This document shows positions 36,187 to 43,960 of a stretch of DNA of 56,786 bases, in pieces; position 1 is the stretch's first letter, and each line of letters opens with the position of its first letter. The DNA lies in NCBI GenBank assembly GCA_028278205.1, contig JANQES010000053.1, positions 1 through 56,786 of the forward strand, read 5' to 3'. This DNA comes from Rhodothermales bacterium (GTDB lineage Bacteria > Bacteroidota > Rhodothermia > Rhodothermales > Bin80). Under the pieces are notes generated by a model, which saw only the letters and a program-made list of their open reading frames with translations, was not told the DNA's origin and searched no databases. Position numbers and translations under genes: made by a program.

Positions 36187-37047
36187 ATGCAGCGCAAGCT
36201 TGTCCTCGAATTTACGAAAATGAATGGGGCCGGGAATGATTTTATCGTTATCGACAACCGGTTCTACAATTTTTCGGACGACGAACTGGCCGATCTCGCC
36301 CGGCGGTTTTGCCCGCGCCGCGTGAGTATCGGCGCCGATGGCGTGCTGGCCTTCGCCCGGCCTGCCGATGCGGCGCATCAGTACCGCATGCGCTACGTCA
36401 ACGCCGATGGGTCTATCGGGACGATGTGCGGCAACGGAGCCCGCTGCCTGGCGCGCTACGCTCGCTCTGCCGGCATCCTCGACGAGATCATGCATTTTGA
36501 GAGCGATGCGGGGGTTTACCGGGCCTATGTGCCGCCCGACCCGGAGGCCCCCGTTCGGCTCTTTGTGCCGCCTCCGCAACACTGGCGCGCGGCCCAGGCC
36601 CTCGACGGTGCGTTGCCCGATGGCATCGAAGCCGTCCACTACCTCTGGACGGGCACCGAGCACGCGATTTGTTTCGTCAATGATGTGGAGACCGCGCCGG
36701 TCGGGCAGTGGGGACCTGCGATCCGGCACGACGCCGCGCTGGCCCCCGCCGGCGCCAACGTAGACTTCGTGCAGATCCTCGACCCGGGCCAGGATCACCA
36801 GCCGGCAGCGCTCCGGGTGCGGACGTTTGAGAAAGGCGTCGAACAGGAGACCCTCGCGTGCGGCACCGGCGCGCTGGCCTCGGCCCTCGCGGCGCGTTTC
36901 CTCGACCGTATCCAGGTCGATGCGGCGCAGGTCCATATGCCTGGCGGCATCCTCGGTGTCGGGTTCGAACGCGACGGGGGCGTCGTCTCCGACCTCTATC
37001 TCGAAGGCCCGGCTATCACCGTGTTTCGGGGGACGCTGGAGGTGTGA
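36187..37047 (+). CDS. dapF: Diaminopimelate epimerase
   Basis: A 286-residue cofactor-free epimerase that converts LL- to meso-diaminopimelate for lysine and peptidoglycan synthesis. The catalytic cysteine pair is C81 in TMCGNGARC and C225 in LACGTGALASALA. Other family blocks: MNGAGNDFIVIDNR near the start, NADGSIG, and GVGFERDGGVVSDLYLEGPA near the end. Length fits the family. The TGA stop lies in the left arm of the 81-bp palindrome shared with the convergent PpiD gene. The upstream repeat lies 12 bases before the start. Confidence 0.96.
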   Translation: MQRKLVLEFTKMNGAGNDFIVIDNRFYNFSDDELADLARRFCPRRVSIGADGVLAFARPADAAHQYRMRYVNADGSIGTMCGNGARCLARYARSAGILDEIMHFESDAGVYRAYVPPDPEAPVRLFVPPPQHWRAAQALDGALPDGIEAVHYLWTGTEHAICFVNDVETAPVGQWGPAIRHDAALAPAGANVDFVQILDPGQDHQPAALRVRTFEKGVEQETLACGTGALASALAARFLDRIQVDAAQVHMPGGILGVGFERDGGVVSDLYLEGPAITVFRGTLEV

Positions 37048-37124
37048 AGCGTGAAACATAAAACGTGAGGGTGCCCGCACAACGGTTGTGCAGGCACCCT
37101 CACGTTTTATGTTTCACGCTTCAC
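37044..37124. repeat. 81-bp near-perfect palindrome carrying both convergent stop codons
   Basis: Arms 37044-37075 and 37093-37124 are a perfect 32-bp inverted repeat (starting GTGAAGCGTGAAACATAAAA and ending GAGGGTGCC). A further 7-bp hairpin GCACAAC/GTTGTGC sits inside. The dapF stop is TGA at 37045-37047 and the PpiD stop on the other strand is at 37121-37123; the two are exact symmetric partners. Fourth copy of the ACGTGAAACG family; likely bidirectional terminator. Confidence 0.92.
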
Positions 37125-39229
37125 TGCAAGAAGACAGCGCGCATGTCTTCGATATCGGCTTCTTCGCGCAGCGAGGCAATCCATTGACGCTGCACGGTAC
37201 CCTTCTGCCGGTTCAGCAACACCGTGCGCAGGCGCTCTCGTTCGGCATCGGTGATCGGCGCAGGCTCGGTGACGCCCGTCACTCTGGCGACGAACACCCC
37301 GTTTGCGCCTTCCACGACGCCGGAGTCTTCGCCCTGAGCCAGGCCCAGCACGGTGCCGGCAAAGAGCGCATCGCGACCCAGGCCGGGCACGAGCTGGTTG
37401 GTGAAGCTGAGATTGTTAGCCGCGCGCGCCACCATGCCGAGCGCATTGGCGAGGCCGTCAAAACCGCCTGCGGCGTAGGCTTGCTCCATGCGCTCGCGTT
37501 GCATGGCTTTTTTCTTCTCCAGCAACGCGCGCGGGCGAATCTCGGTTTTGACATCCTCGAACGACCGATATCCTTCCGGCTGGATCGAGACGACGCGCGT
37601 GACGATGTAGACTTCGTTCAACTCGATAACCTCGCTGATATCGCCCACGTCGGATGTTTCAAGGAACTGTGCCAGCGAACGGCTGACGCCGAGGCCGGGG
37701 ATGGTGGTCTGACCGTGCTGCATCTGCATGTCTTGCAGGGGAATCTCCCGGCGTTCGGCCTCGCCTGTGAAATCTTCGCTTTCTTCTTCGGCGTAATATT
37801 TCAAGTCTTCCAGTTTTTCCGAGACCGCATTGAGCGAGGCGATAGAGGCTTCCAGCCTCTGGGAAAAATCAGCGATGCGCACATCAACCTCTGCGCGATT
37901 CGTCACCTCGATCAGGTGCATGCCGTACTGCGTCTGAATCGGGCCGACGACCCGGCCAATGGAGGCGCCGAAGGCTGCGTCCGCGAAGGGCTCGACCATC
38001 CTGCCGGGGCCGAACCAGCCGAGGTCGCCGCCGCGCGCGCCGCTGCCGGGGTCGTCGGAGCGGTCTATGGCTAACTGGGCGAAGTCTTCGCCGTTTTGGA
38101 GGCGCTGTTTAAACGTTTGAGCCTCCTGGCGGGCTGCCGCCACGGCCTCGGCGTCGTTCTCGTCAGCCCGGAAGAGGATGTGACGCGCGCGGACGGTAGT
38201 GGCCTCCGCCGGACGGGTCTCCACAATCTTGATCAGGTGAACCTCGTCGCCCACAGTGACGGGAGCGAGGATGGTGCCGGCTTCGATGGGGCTGGACCCG
38301 TCGAAGATGGCCTCGGCGATTTCGAGGTCGAGTTCGTTGGCGGCAAAGAAGGCGCTGGTGTAGGGGCGCTCCGAGCCGTTGCGGGCCAGGAACAGCGAGT
38401 CGTCCTGGGTTTGTTCGAATTCAGGCCGCACGATGTCGATCTCCCGGTAGATGCTCAGGGTGTCGTCCTGGGTGGGCAGCTTCGAGAGCGAGGCGAGCTG
38501 GATCGAATAGAGGCGTTCTTGTTTGAAATCTTCGCGGTTGTCGTCGTAGAAGCGTCGAAGATCCCGATCCGAGAGATCGACCGAGTCATCCCGGATGGTG
38601 GCGTAGCGCAGGAAGAAAAACTCGGCGGAGGCGCGCTTGTTGGTCCTGTAGTATTCGTCTTCGATGTCTTCGTCCGAAATACGCACGGTCGAGCCGAGCA
38701 GGTTTTCAAACTTCTGCCGGCGCCGGTCGACGCGGATGTACTGTTCAAACTGGATCAACAGCGGTTCCTGTTCGGGATCGTCGATGAAGCTTTGCAGGTA
38801 CGCCCGGTCTACACCGCCCTGGCCGTCGCCGAAAGAGGCTTTGATGACGGGATGCGGGTCGAGGCCGGTGATGAGTTCTTGCACCTCCCGGTCGCTGACA
38901 GTGATGCCGAGGCGTTCCATCTCGTGCTCGCGAATTTTGTTATCGACGAGCACATTAAAAGCGCGTTCGCGTTCGGCGTCGAGTTGTTGCGGTTGCACGG
39001 CCTCGCCGCCGGTGCTTTGTCTAATCTGTTCGAGTTGGGCGTCGAGTTGGTTCTGATACTCTTCATTGGTGATCGGATCGCCGTCCACGACGATAATTTC
39101 GCCGAGGGGGTTGGTCCCAATCGTATCGAAGACGCCCGAATCCTGAAGGACCCAGAGCCCACCGAAGGAGACGACGAGGATCCACAAAACGACCCCGGTG
39201 TTCTCCCGCATTTTGTTCATCGTGCCCAT
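37121..39229 (-). CDS. PpiD/SurA-like peptidyl-prolyl isomerase
   Basis: A 702-residue envelope folding factor. One N-terminal membrane segment (about residues 12-30, GVVLWILVVSFGGLWVL) anchors it to the inner membrane, followed by a SurA-N-like chaperone region with EIIVVDGDPITNEEYQNQL. The parvulin (rotamase) domain is recognised at RARHILFRADEND to GDLGWFGPGRMVEPFADAAFG and YGMHLIEV (about 345-445). A long C-terminal chaperone region follows. It should help outer-membrane protein maturation alongside DegP and TamB in this window. The start could be either of the first three methionines. Convergent with dapF. Confidence 0.88.
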   Translation of the reverse strand: MGTMNKMRENTGVVLWILVVSFGGLWVLQDSGVFDTIGTNPLGEIIVVDGDPITNEEYQNQLDAQLEQIRQSTGGEAVQPQQLDAERERAFNVLVDNKIREHEMERLGITVSDREVQELITGLDPHPVIKASFGDGQGGVDRAYLQSFIDDPEQEPLLIQFEQYIRVDRRRQKFENLLGSTVRISDEDIEDEYYRTNKRASAEFFFLRYATIRDDSVDLSDRDLRRFYDDNREDFKQERLYSIQLASLSKLPTQDDTLSIYREIDIVRPEFEQTQDDSLFLARNGSERPYTSAFFAANELDLEIAEAIFDGSSPIEAGTILAPVTVGDEVHLIKIVETRPAEATTVRARHILFRADENDAEAVAAARQEAQTFKQRLQNGEDFAQLAIDRSDDPGSGARGGDLGWFGPGRMVEPFADAAFGASIGRVVGPIQTQYGMHLIEVTNRAEVDVRIADFSQRLEASIASLNAVSEKLEDLKYYAEEESEDFTGEAERREIPLQDMQMQHGQTTIPGLGVSRSLAQFLETSDVGDISEVIELNEVYIVTRVVSIQPEGYRSFEDVKTEIRPRALLEKKKAMQRERMEQAYAAGGFDGLANALGMVARAANNLSFTNQLVPGLGRDALFAGTVLGLAQGEDSGVVEGANGVFVARVTGVTEPAPITDAERERLRTVLLNRQKGTVQRQWIASLREEADIEDMRAVFLQ

Positions 39230-39479
39230 AAGGCAACCTCCACCACGCTAGCTGTGTGTTTGGATCAGACGAGGCAAGCAGGCGCTTTAGACTTGGATGG
39301 GCCTGCTCAGGTAGCCCCAATGTACTAAAGAGGCCGCTAATTGTTCGCAGCTCTGAGAACACAACGAATGAGCCGATGAGAAAAGTATGAGGATGGGCAC
39401 CGCGCCGGTATAAAAAACGATGCCCCGGCACAGGCCGAGGCATCGCAACAGGAAAAAGGTATGACGAACCAGGAGCCGA

Positions 39480-40241
39480 TCAGGCAGCGAGGGCTTGCGT
39501 ATTCTTGAGCCGTGTGCGCAGGCCCGAGAGAATCTTGCTCAAAATCTGTGAGATCCGCGCTTCGGTCAGGCTCATCAACTGAGCGATCTCGCGCAGGCGC
39601 AGGTTTTCAAAGTAATAGAGCGCCAGGATGTTCTGCTCCCGCTCGGGCAACTCCTTGATCAGCGTGGCGATGTAGGCGTGGAGCGAGGCGCGATCCACTT
39701 GCTCGAAAGCAGCCATGGCTTCTTCGTTGGGGATCGTTTCAATCACGACTTGATCATTCTCGCTGCCTACCGGAGCGTGCAACGAGAGCGCGTACCGGCG
39801 CTGGGCATCGGTGAGCAACTTGTGATAATCGAGCAGCGAGATGTCCAGGTAGTCGGCCACGTCCTGATCCTGGGGTTCGCCCCCGAGGGTCTGGCGCAGC
39901 GTTTCGGCGGCTTGTTGGGCTTGCGCCAGCCGACGCCGCCGTTCGCGCGGCAAGACGTCGATCGAACGCAGGTAGTCTACCACGGCGCCGCGAACGCGCC
40001 CGTAGGCATAGGAGACAAAGGGTGTGCGCCGCTGCGGGTCGTAGCTGTCGAGGGCCTGAAGCAGGCCGAGCAACCCGACGTTTTCGAGGTCTTCCTGCGA
40101 GGCCAGCGGATGGTAGGGCACGTTGATCCGGCTGACGAGCGAGCGAACAAAAGGAACCGCAGCGCGGACGACGGCATCGCGATTGGCGGCGGTGGGGTCA
40201 GAAGCGTGGCGCTCGGCGAGGTACTGGAGATTGTGATCCAT
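39480..40241 (-). CDS. FliA/WhiG-family RNA polymerase sigma factor
   Basis: 253 residues from the ATG chosen because family members begin just before the region 2 helices; the frame stays open to an ATG at 40490 with unlikely, proline-rich sequence. Region 2 shows EDLENVGLLGLLQALDSYDPQRRTPFVSYA and RVRGAVVDYLRSIDVLPRERRR, region 3 follows, and region 4 has LPEREQNILALYYFENLRLREIAQLMSLTEARISQILSKI (cited in parts). FliA/WhiG factors run flagellar or developmental regulons. No flagellar gene is in view, so its regulon is open. A possible FlgM-like gene lies upstream on the same strand. Confidence 0.88.
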   Translation of the reverse strand: MDHNLQYLAERHASDPTAANRDAVVRAAVPFVRSLVSRINVPYHPLASQEDLENVGLLGLLQALDSYDPQRRTPFVSYAYGRVRGAVVDYLRSIDVLPRERRRRLAQAQQAAETLRQTLGGEPQDQDVADYLDISLLDYHKLLTDAQRRYALSLHAPVGSENDQVVIETIPNEEAMAAFEQVDRASLHAYIATLIKELPEREQNILALYYFENLRLREIAQLMSLTEARISQILSKILSGLRTRLKNTQALAA

Positions 40242-40798
40242 GGTTTCGGGGTCACACGCGTTGGGTGGGTATCGGCTAGGATCGGACTCGGGGCGAGGTA
40301 GGGGGGTGAGCCTGATTTCTGGATCATCGGCTACCCAACCTTCGTGCCATGCCGCGTGTGCCAGAGCCGCCCAACGCTGAAAATCGCCCCCTGTTTGACC
40401 TGCCTTCGGCCTCATCCAAGAGACAATCATTCCGCGCGAATACGTCGTCCAGACCCCAGGCGTGCAACCAGAAACGGCTAATATTCTCAATTTGAGAGGG
40501 GATTAAAGTATTTCGAAAATGTGAAAACAGACGTTTTCTTTGACGGTGGTGGGGCGGGGCGCCGGTATATTAAGAAATACGGCGTCAGCTTTTGCCGGTG
40601 GCGCTGTTTCGCAAGGATGGGTAATTATGTAACGTTTGGGATTACGAAACGAAACTTTCAGTAATCTTTACACGCGCTTCACCGTTTTTGTAACCATATG
40701 GGGCATACGTCTGCCTTACCGGCGGCCTTGGGCCGCGCGCCCGGTCTGGCGTACGTCGGGGGAGAGAGCCTCAATAATAAATAGATAAAAATTTGAAT
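40242..40798. promoter_or_regulatory. Long leader between FlgM-like and sigma factor genes
   Basis: 557 bases without a confident gene apart from the open extension of the sigma frame to 40490. The part from 40500 to 40800 is locally AT-richer (for example TCGAAATACTTTAATCC on the reverse strand) and probably contains the sigma promoter, but I cannot single out -35 and -10 boxes. Confidence 0.35.
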
Positions 40799-41008
40799 TT
40801 ATTCGGCTTCGGGGGGATAAAATTCGTCTGTAAGTCGTTCGGAAATATGTTTAATAACGGCAGCAGATCGATAGTATCCGCTTTCGAGGCGCGAACGATA
40901 TAAGGCCAACTGTTCGTCGCTCAACGGCGTCTGGTCCGAAGATGCATCGTCTACAGAGGGCTGCACGTTCATGCCGTCAGGGTGCTTTCCTGGGTCTATC
41001 TGGTCCAA
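40799..41008 (-). CDS. Small acidic protein, possible FlgM-like anti-sigma factor
   Basis: A 69-residue acidic protein. The part TPLSDEQLALYRSRLESGYYRSAAVIKHISERLTDEF resembles the FlgM tail in its R-x-x-I/L-x-SG-x-Y pattern and amphipathic helices. FlgM binds FliA-type sigma factors and holds them inactive. It sits 558 bases upstream of the FliA-like sigma gene on the same strand, supporting a partnership. The sequence is short, so the link is an inference; an alternative start at the internal methionine (MNVQPS) is possible. Confidence 0.5.
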   Translation of the reverse strand: MDQIDPGKHPDGMNVQPSVDDASSDQTPLSDEQLALYRSRLESGYYRSAAVIKHISERLTDEFYPPEAE

Positions 41009-41409
41009 GCCGTCGTCGGGGGGTTAAGCGTTTGGGGGAGCGCCCATCCGCCGTTTTCGGGGACGCCCGTACGCCGCCGTGATCCGAGTTTTGTCAGCTT
41101 ACCTGGCTGGTTGTGGTATCGTCCCTCGCCGAAAAAAGTTAAATCATCGCGCGAGGCGAAAATCGGGGCACAGCGGCCTGGTGTAGAAACGTACGAGCGC
41201 GCTACAAATTGTTTCCCCAGGGGGATAAAAAAATTACAATGAAGCACAACGACGCGGCTCTCGGGCATTTCGCGCGCACAAAACGGGCACAATATGCCGG
41301 GGCGTTGGGTAAACTTTTCCGAGACCGATGGCGGTTTTACATTCTCGTGCTTACATCCATCTGAAGACGCTCTAGACTCACAGATAGCCAGCATCCAAAG
41401 GTATCGCCG
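41009..41409. other. Region with no supported gene
   Basis: No convincing gene. A frame on the reverse strand has a CPFCAREMP segment but lacks family resemblance, and nothing else is seen. The region separates the FlgM-like and MtfA-like divergent genes. Confidence 0.5.
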
Positions 41410-42273
41410 ATGCGCATCGTCAGGCCGACCACGCTTGTGTTTTATGCCAGCCTTGCCGTCATCCTCGGCGGGGTGGTGGCGTTTGTCGGGGCGCAGACGA
41501 CGCCGCGCGGGGGGTGGTTGGGCCTGGTGCCGGTGCTCATCGTGGCGTGGCGGGGGCTACGCCGCCCGCTGCGGCGGTGGCGGATGACACGCCGCGCGCT
41601 TCCGGCTTCCTGGCGAGACTGGCTGACGGCACACGTCCCTTTCTACAAGCGGCTCGGCGGCGAAGCACGCCGCCGCTTCGAACAAGACGTGCAGTTCTTC
41701 GTGGACGAGCAGACCTTCGAAGCCCTCGACGGCATCGAGGTCACCGACGCGTTGCGCCTCGGGGTGGCTGCCGGGGCTGCGCTGCTCCTGCATGGCCGTC
41801 CGGATTGGGAGTTGCCTGCCACGCGCACCATCTTGTTCTACCCCGACCGCTTCGACGAGGATTATCACGATACCGACTATGCCTCGTACGACGGGATGGT
41901 GCACGCACAGGGACCGGTCATCCTCTCGGCGGCGGCGGTCGAAGAAGATTGGGCGCACCCGGGCAGCGGCCACAACGTCGTCCTCCACGAATTGGCACAC
42001 CTCTTCGATTTCGACCAGGGCGGCGCCGAGGGCACGCCGTCGCTGATGGATCCGGCTTCGGCGGAGGCCTGGCGGGCATTGGTGCGCCGGGAGATGCGCC
42101 GGGTGCGGCTGGGCACGTCGCTGCTGCGCGGCTACGCGGCCACCAACGCCGCCGAGTTTTTCGCCGTCGCCGTCGAGAATTTTTTCGACCGCCCGGCGGT
42201 TCTGCATCGCCGCCACCCGCACCTCTTCAATGCCCTCGTCGCCTTTTTCAACCTCGACCCAAGAGGGGGGTGA
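41410..42273 (+). CDS. MtfA-type zinc peptidase (M90)
   Basis: A 287-residue protein with two N-terminal hydrophobic segments (about 8-28 and 36-48), then the peptidase domain. The zinc motif is HELAH at residues 193-197; a downstream glutamate in NAAEFFAVAVENFFDRP completes the gluzincin-like site. MtfA in E. coli binds the Mlc repressor and has aminopeptidase activity, regulating sugar transport; whether that holds here is unknown. The extra membrane segments suggest it is anchored. The TGA stop is the start of the palindrome at 42270. Confidence 0.85.
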   Translation: MRIVRPTTLVFYASLAVILGGVVAFVGAQTTPRGGWLGLVPVLIVAWRGLRRPLRRWRMTRRALPASWRDWLTAHVPFYKRLGGEARRRFEQDVQFFVDEQTFEALDGIEVTDALRLGVAAGAALLLHGRPDWELPATRTILFYPDRFDEDYHDTDYASYDGMVHAQGPVILSAAAVEEDWAHPGSGHNVVLHELAHLFDFDQGGAEGTPSLMDPASAEAWRALVRREMRRVRLGTSLLRGYAATNAAEFFAVAVENFFDRPAVLHRRHPHLFNALVAFFNLDPRGG

Positions 42274-42447
42274 ATTTTGGATTTTAGATTTTAGATTTTG
42301 GATTTTGGATTTTGGATTGGTCTTTTTGAGCACCTTCATCTCAACCGAAAAAGCCGCAGCGATTTCATCCGTCGCGGCTTTTTTGTTGTTAAAGTGGGGA
42401 TCGGAAATTTCCCAATCCAAAATCCAAAATCTAAAATCCAAAATTCA
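42270..42447. repeat. Nested palindrome, GATTTTGG family copy 2, with inner terminator
   Basis: The left side GTGAATTTTGGATTTTAG carries tandem GATTTTGG words (to 42320) and is mirrored at 42412-42447, ending AAAATCCAAAATTCAC. Inside lies GAAAAAGCCGC/GTCGCGGCTTTTTT. In reverse it aligns with 16352-16495 including the loop words GGTCTTTTTGAG, AACCGAAAAAGCC and TTGTTAAAG. The TGA of the MtfA gene (42271-42273) is in the left arm and the opposite-strand stop (42448-42450) abuts the right arm. Confidence 0.85.
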
Positions 42448-43707
42448 CTACGTGACTGGTCCTGCGGCTTCAGGCTCTTCGACGGTTAGATAATCACCTG
42501 AAGAGAGGGTATCGGCGATGAGGTCGAAGGCGCGGTGGACTTCATCGGGGGTGTTCCAGACGAACGGGGCGAGGCGGAGGTAACGGCCCTGGCGGCTGTC
42601 AGTGTAGACGTGGTGTTGTTTGAGATAGGCGCACAGCTTGTCGGCGGCGGGGGCTTCGAGGATGACCATGGCGCTGCGTCGTTCGGCCTCGCGCGGCGAC
42701 CGCAGGCGCAGGCCGGCAGCCTCGGCCCGCGCGATGCACAGGCCCGTGAGATCCAGCGAATGGCGTCGAACGGCGTCGAGCCCGGCCTCCAAAAACAACC
42801 GCACCCCTTCGACGGCGTGATACATCGACGCGACGGCAGAGGTGCCGCCTAAAAATCGCATCCGCACCTCCGGGTGAGGCGCGGGCGCGGCGTGGAATCC
42901 GAACGGATCGGCATCGCCGAACCAGCCCGTCGTGCGCGGGTGCAGGTCGAGGCCGGGGCGCAGGTAGACGTAGGCATTGCCCGACGAGCCGCACCCCTCT
43001 TTGAGCAAGCCGCCGAAATACACGTCCGCATCGTACGCCGTTACCTCGACCGGGACCGAGCCGGTGGCGTGGTAGCCATCGAGAGCGAAGAGGCCGCCGT
43101 GAGCGTGTACGGCGGCGGCGACGCGAGCCAGAAAGGCGTCGGGCAGCTTTTCGCCCGTGGTGAAGCCGACGTGGCTGAGAAAGACGAGCGCCGTCTCCGC
43201 GCCGATGGCGCCGAGCACGGCCTCCTGATCGACGAAGCCGTCGGAGGCCGGCGGGATGACGCGGACGGTGTAGCCTTGCAGCCCGGCCCACTGCCGGACG
43301 CTGTGCAGCACCGACGGAAACTCGGCCCCGGTGAGCACTACTTCGCCTTTGCCCGCAAACACCTCCGGCACCGACAGCAGGCATTGGACGGTCCAATGGA
43401 CGTGCGGCTGCATGATGCAGGTGCCCGGCAGCGCGCCCACGAGCGGCGCGATGAAGTGATCGCCGAGATAGACGGGCAGGGCCCACCATCCCACGTCGTC
43501 GCCGCTGCCCGGGCGCCAGTGGTTGGGCACCGCGTTCCAGGCATCGACGCCGTAGCGCTGCCAGTCTTCCACAAAATGATTCATCATGGCAGGGACCGTC
43601 TTCGGCATCAAGCCATGCGTGAAGGCCCGCAATTCTATTGCTTCGGGGGGATCGGGCAGGAAGAAGGATGCGCGCAGGTTTTTCATCGGCGGTATCAGGC
43701 GTGTCAT
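42448..43707 (-). CDS. Kynureninase-like PLP-dependent class V aminotransferase
   Basis: About 419 residues from MTRLIPP; the longer frame runs through repeat words. Fold type I, class V, with the PLP lysine K236 in FGGLLKEGCGSSG, the cofactor aspartate D210 in LFALDGYHATG and the TGAEFPSVLH loop. The overall pattern (HWRPGSGDDVGWWALP near 63-78, LSHVGFTTGEKLPD, ALDGYH) resembles kynureninase and related hydrolases, but the kyn pathway is not in view, so a different amino acid substrate is possible. Convergent with the MtfA gene. Confidence 0.78.
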   Translation of the reverse strand: MTRLIPPMKNLRASFFLPDPPEAIELRAFTHGLMPKTVPAMMNHFVEDWQRYGVDAWNAVPNHWRPGSGDDVGWWALPVYLGDHFIAPLVGALPGTCIMQPHVHWTVQCLLSVPEVFAGKGEVVLTGAEFPSVLHSVRQWAGLQGYTVRVIPPASDGFVDQEAVLGAIGAETALVFLSHVGFTTGEKLPDAFLARVAAAVHAHGGLFALDGYHATGSVPVEVTAYDADVYFGGLLKEGCGSSGNAYVYLRPGLDLHPRTTGWFGDADPFGFHAAPAPHPEVRMRFLGGTSAVASMYHAVEGVRLFLEAGLDAVRRHSLDLTGLCIARAEAAGLRLRSPREAERRSAMVILEAPAADKLCAYLKQHHVYTDSRQGRYLRLAPFVWNTPDEVHRAFDLIADTLSSGDYLTVEEPEAAGPVT

Positions 43708-43960
43708 TGAGCGTATTTCAGACCAGAATCTAGCATCTGGAATCCAGTATCCGAAATCCCCCAAACGCCTTCCTTTCTTCTTTATTCCAGCGACTTAATG
43801 AAACGTATGAAAATGTCGATAGAAAGAGGGGGTACGTAGCGCTGCTTCAAGGGTGGTGTTGCGTGGTTTCCCCATCGCACTCCCCAAAGCTGGCTTAACC
43901 TACCTTTTTTACGGGCTACGCGGGCCATCGTTATCAAGGTAGAAAGAGATCAAGAAATCC

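Noticed and set aside
40996..41394. 132-codon minus-strand frame with a CPFCAREMP segment
   Set aside because: The cysteines alone suggest a zinc finger but the rest has no family likeness and overlaps the FlgM-like gene start.
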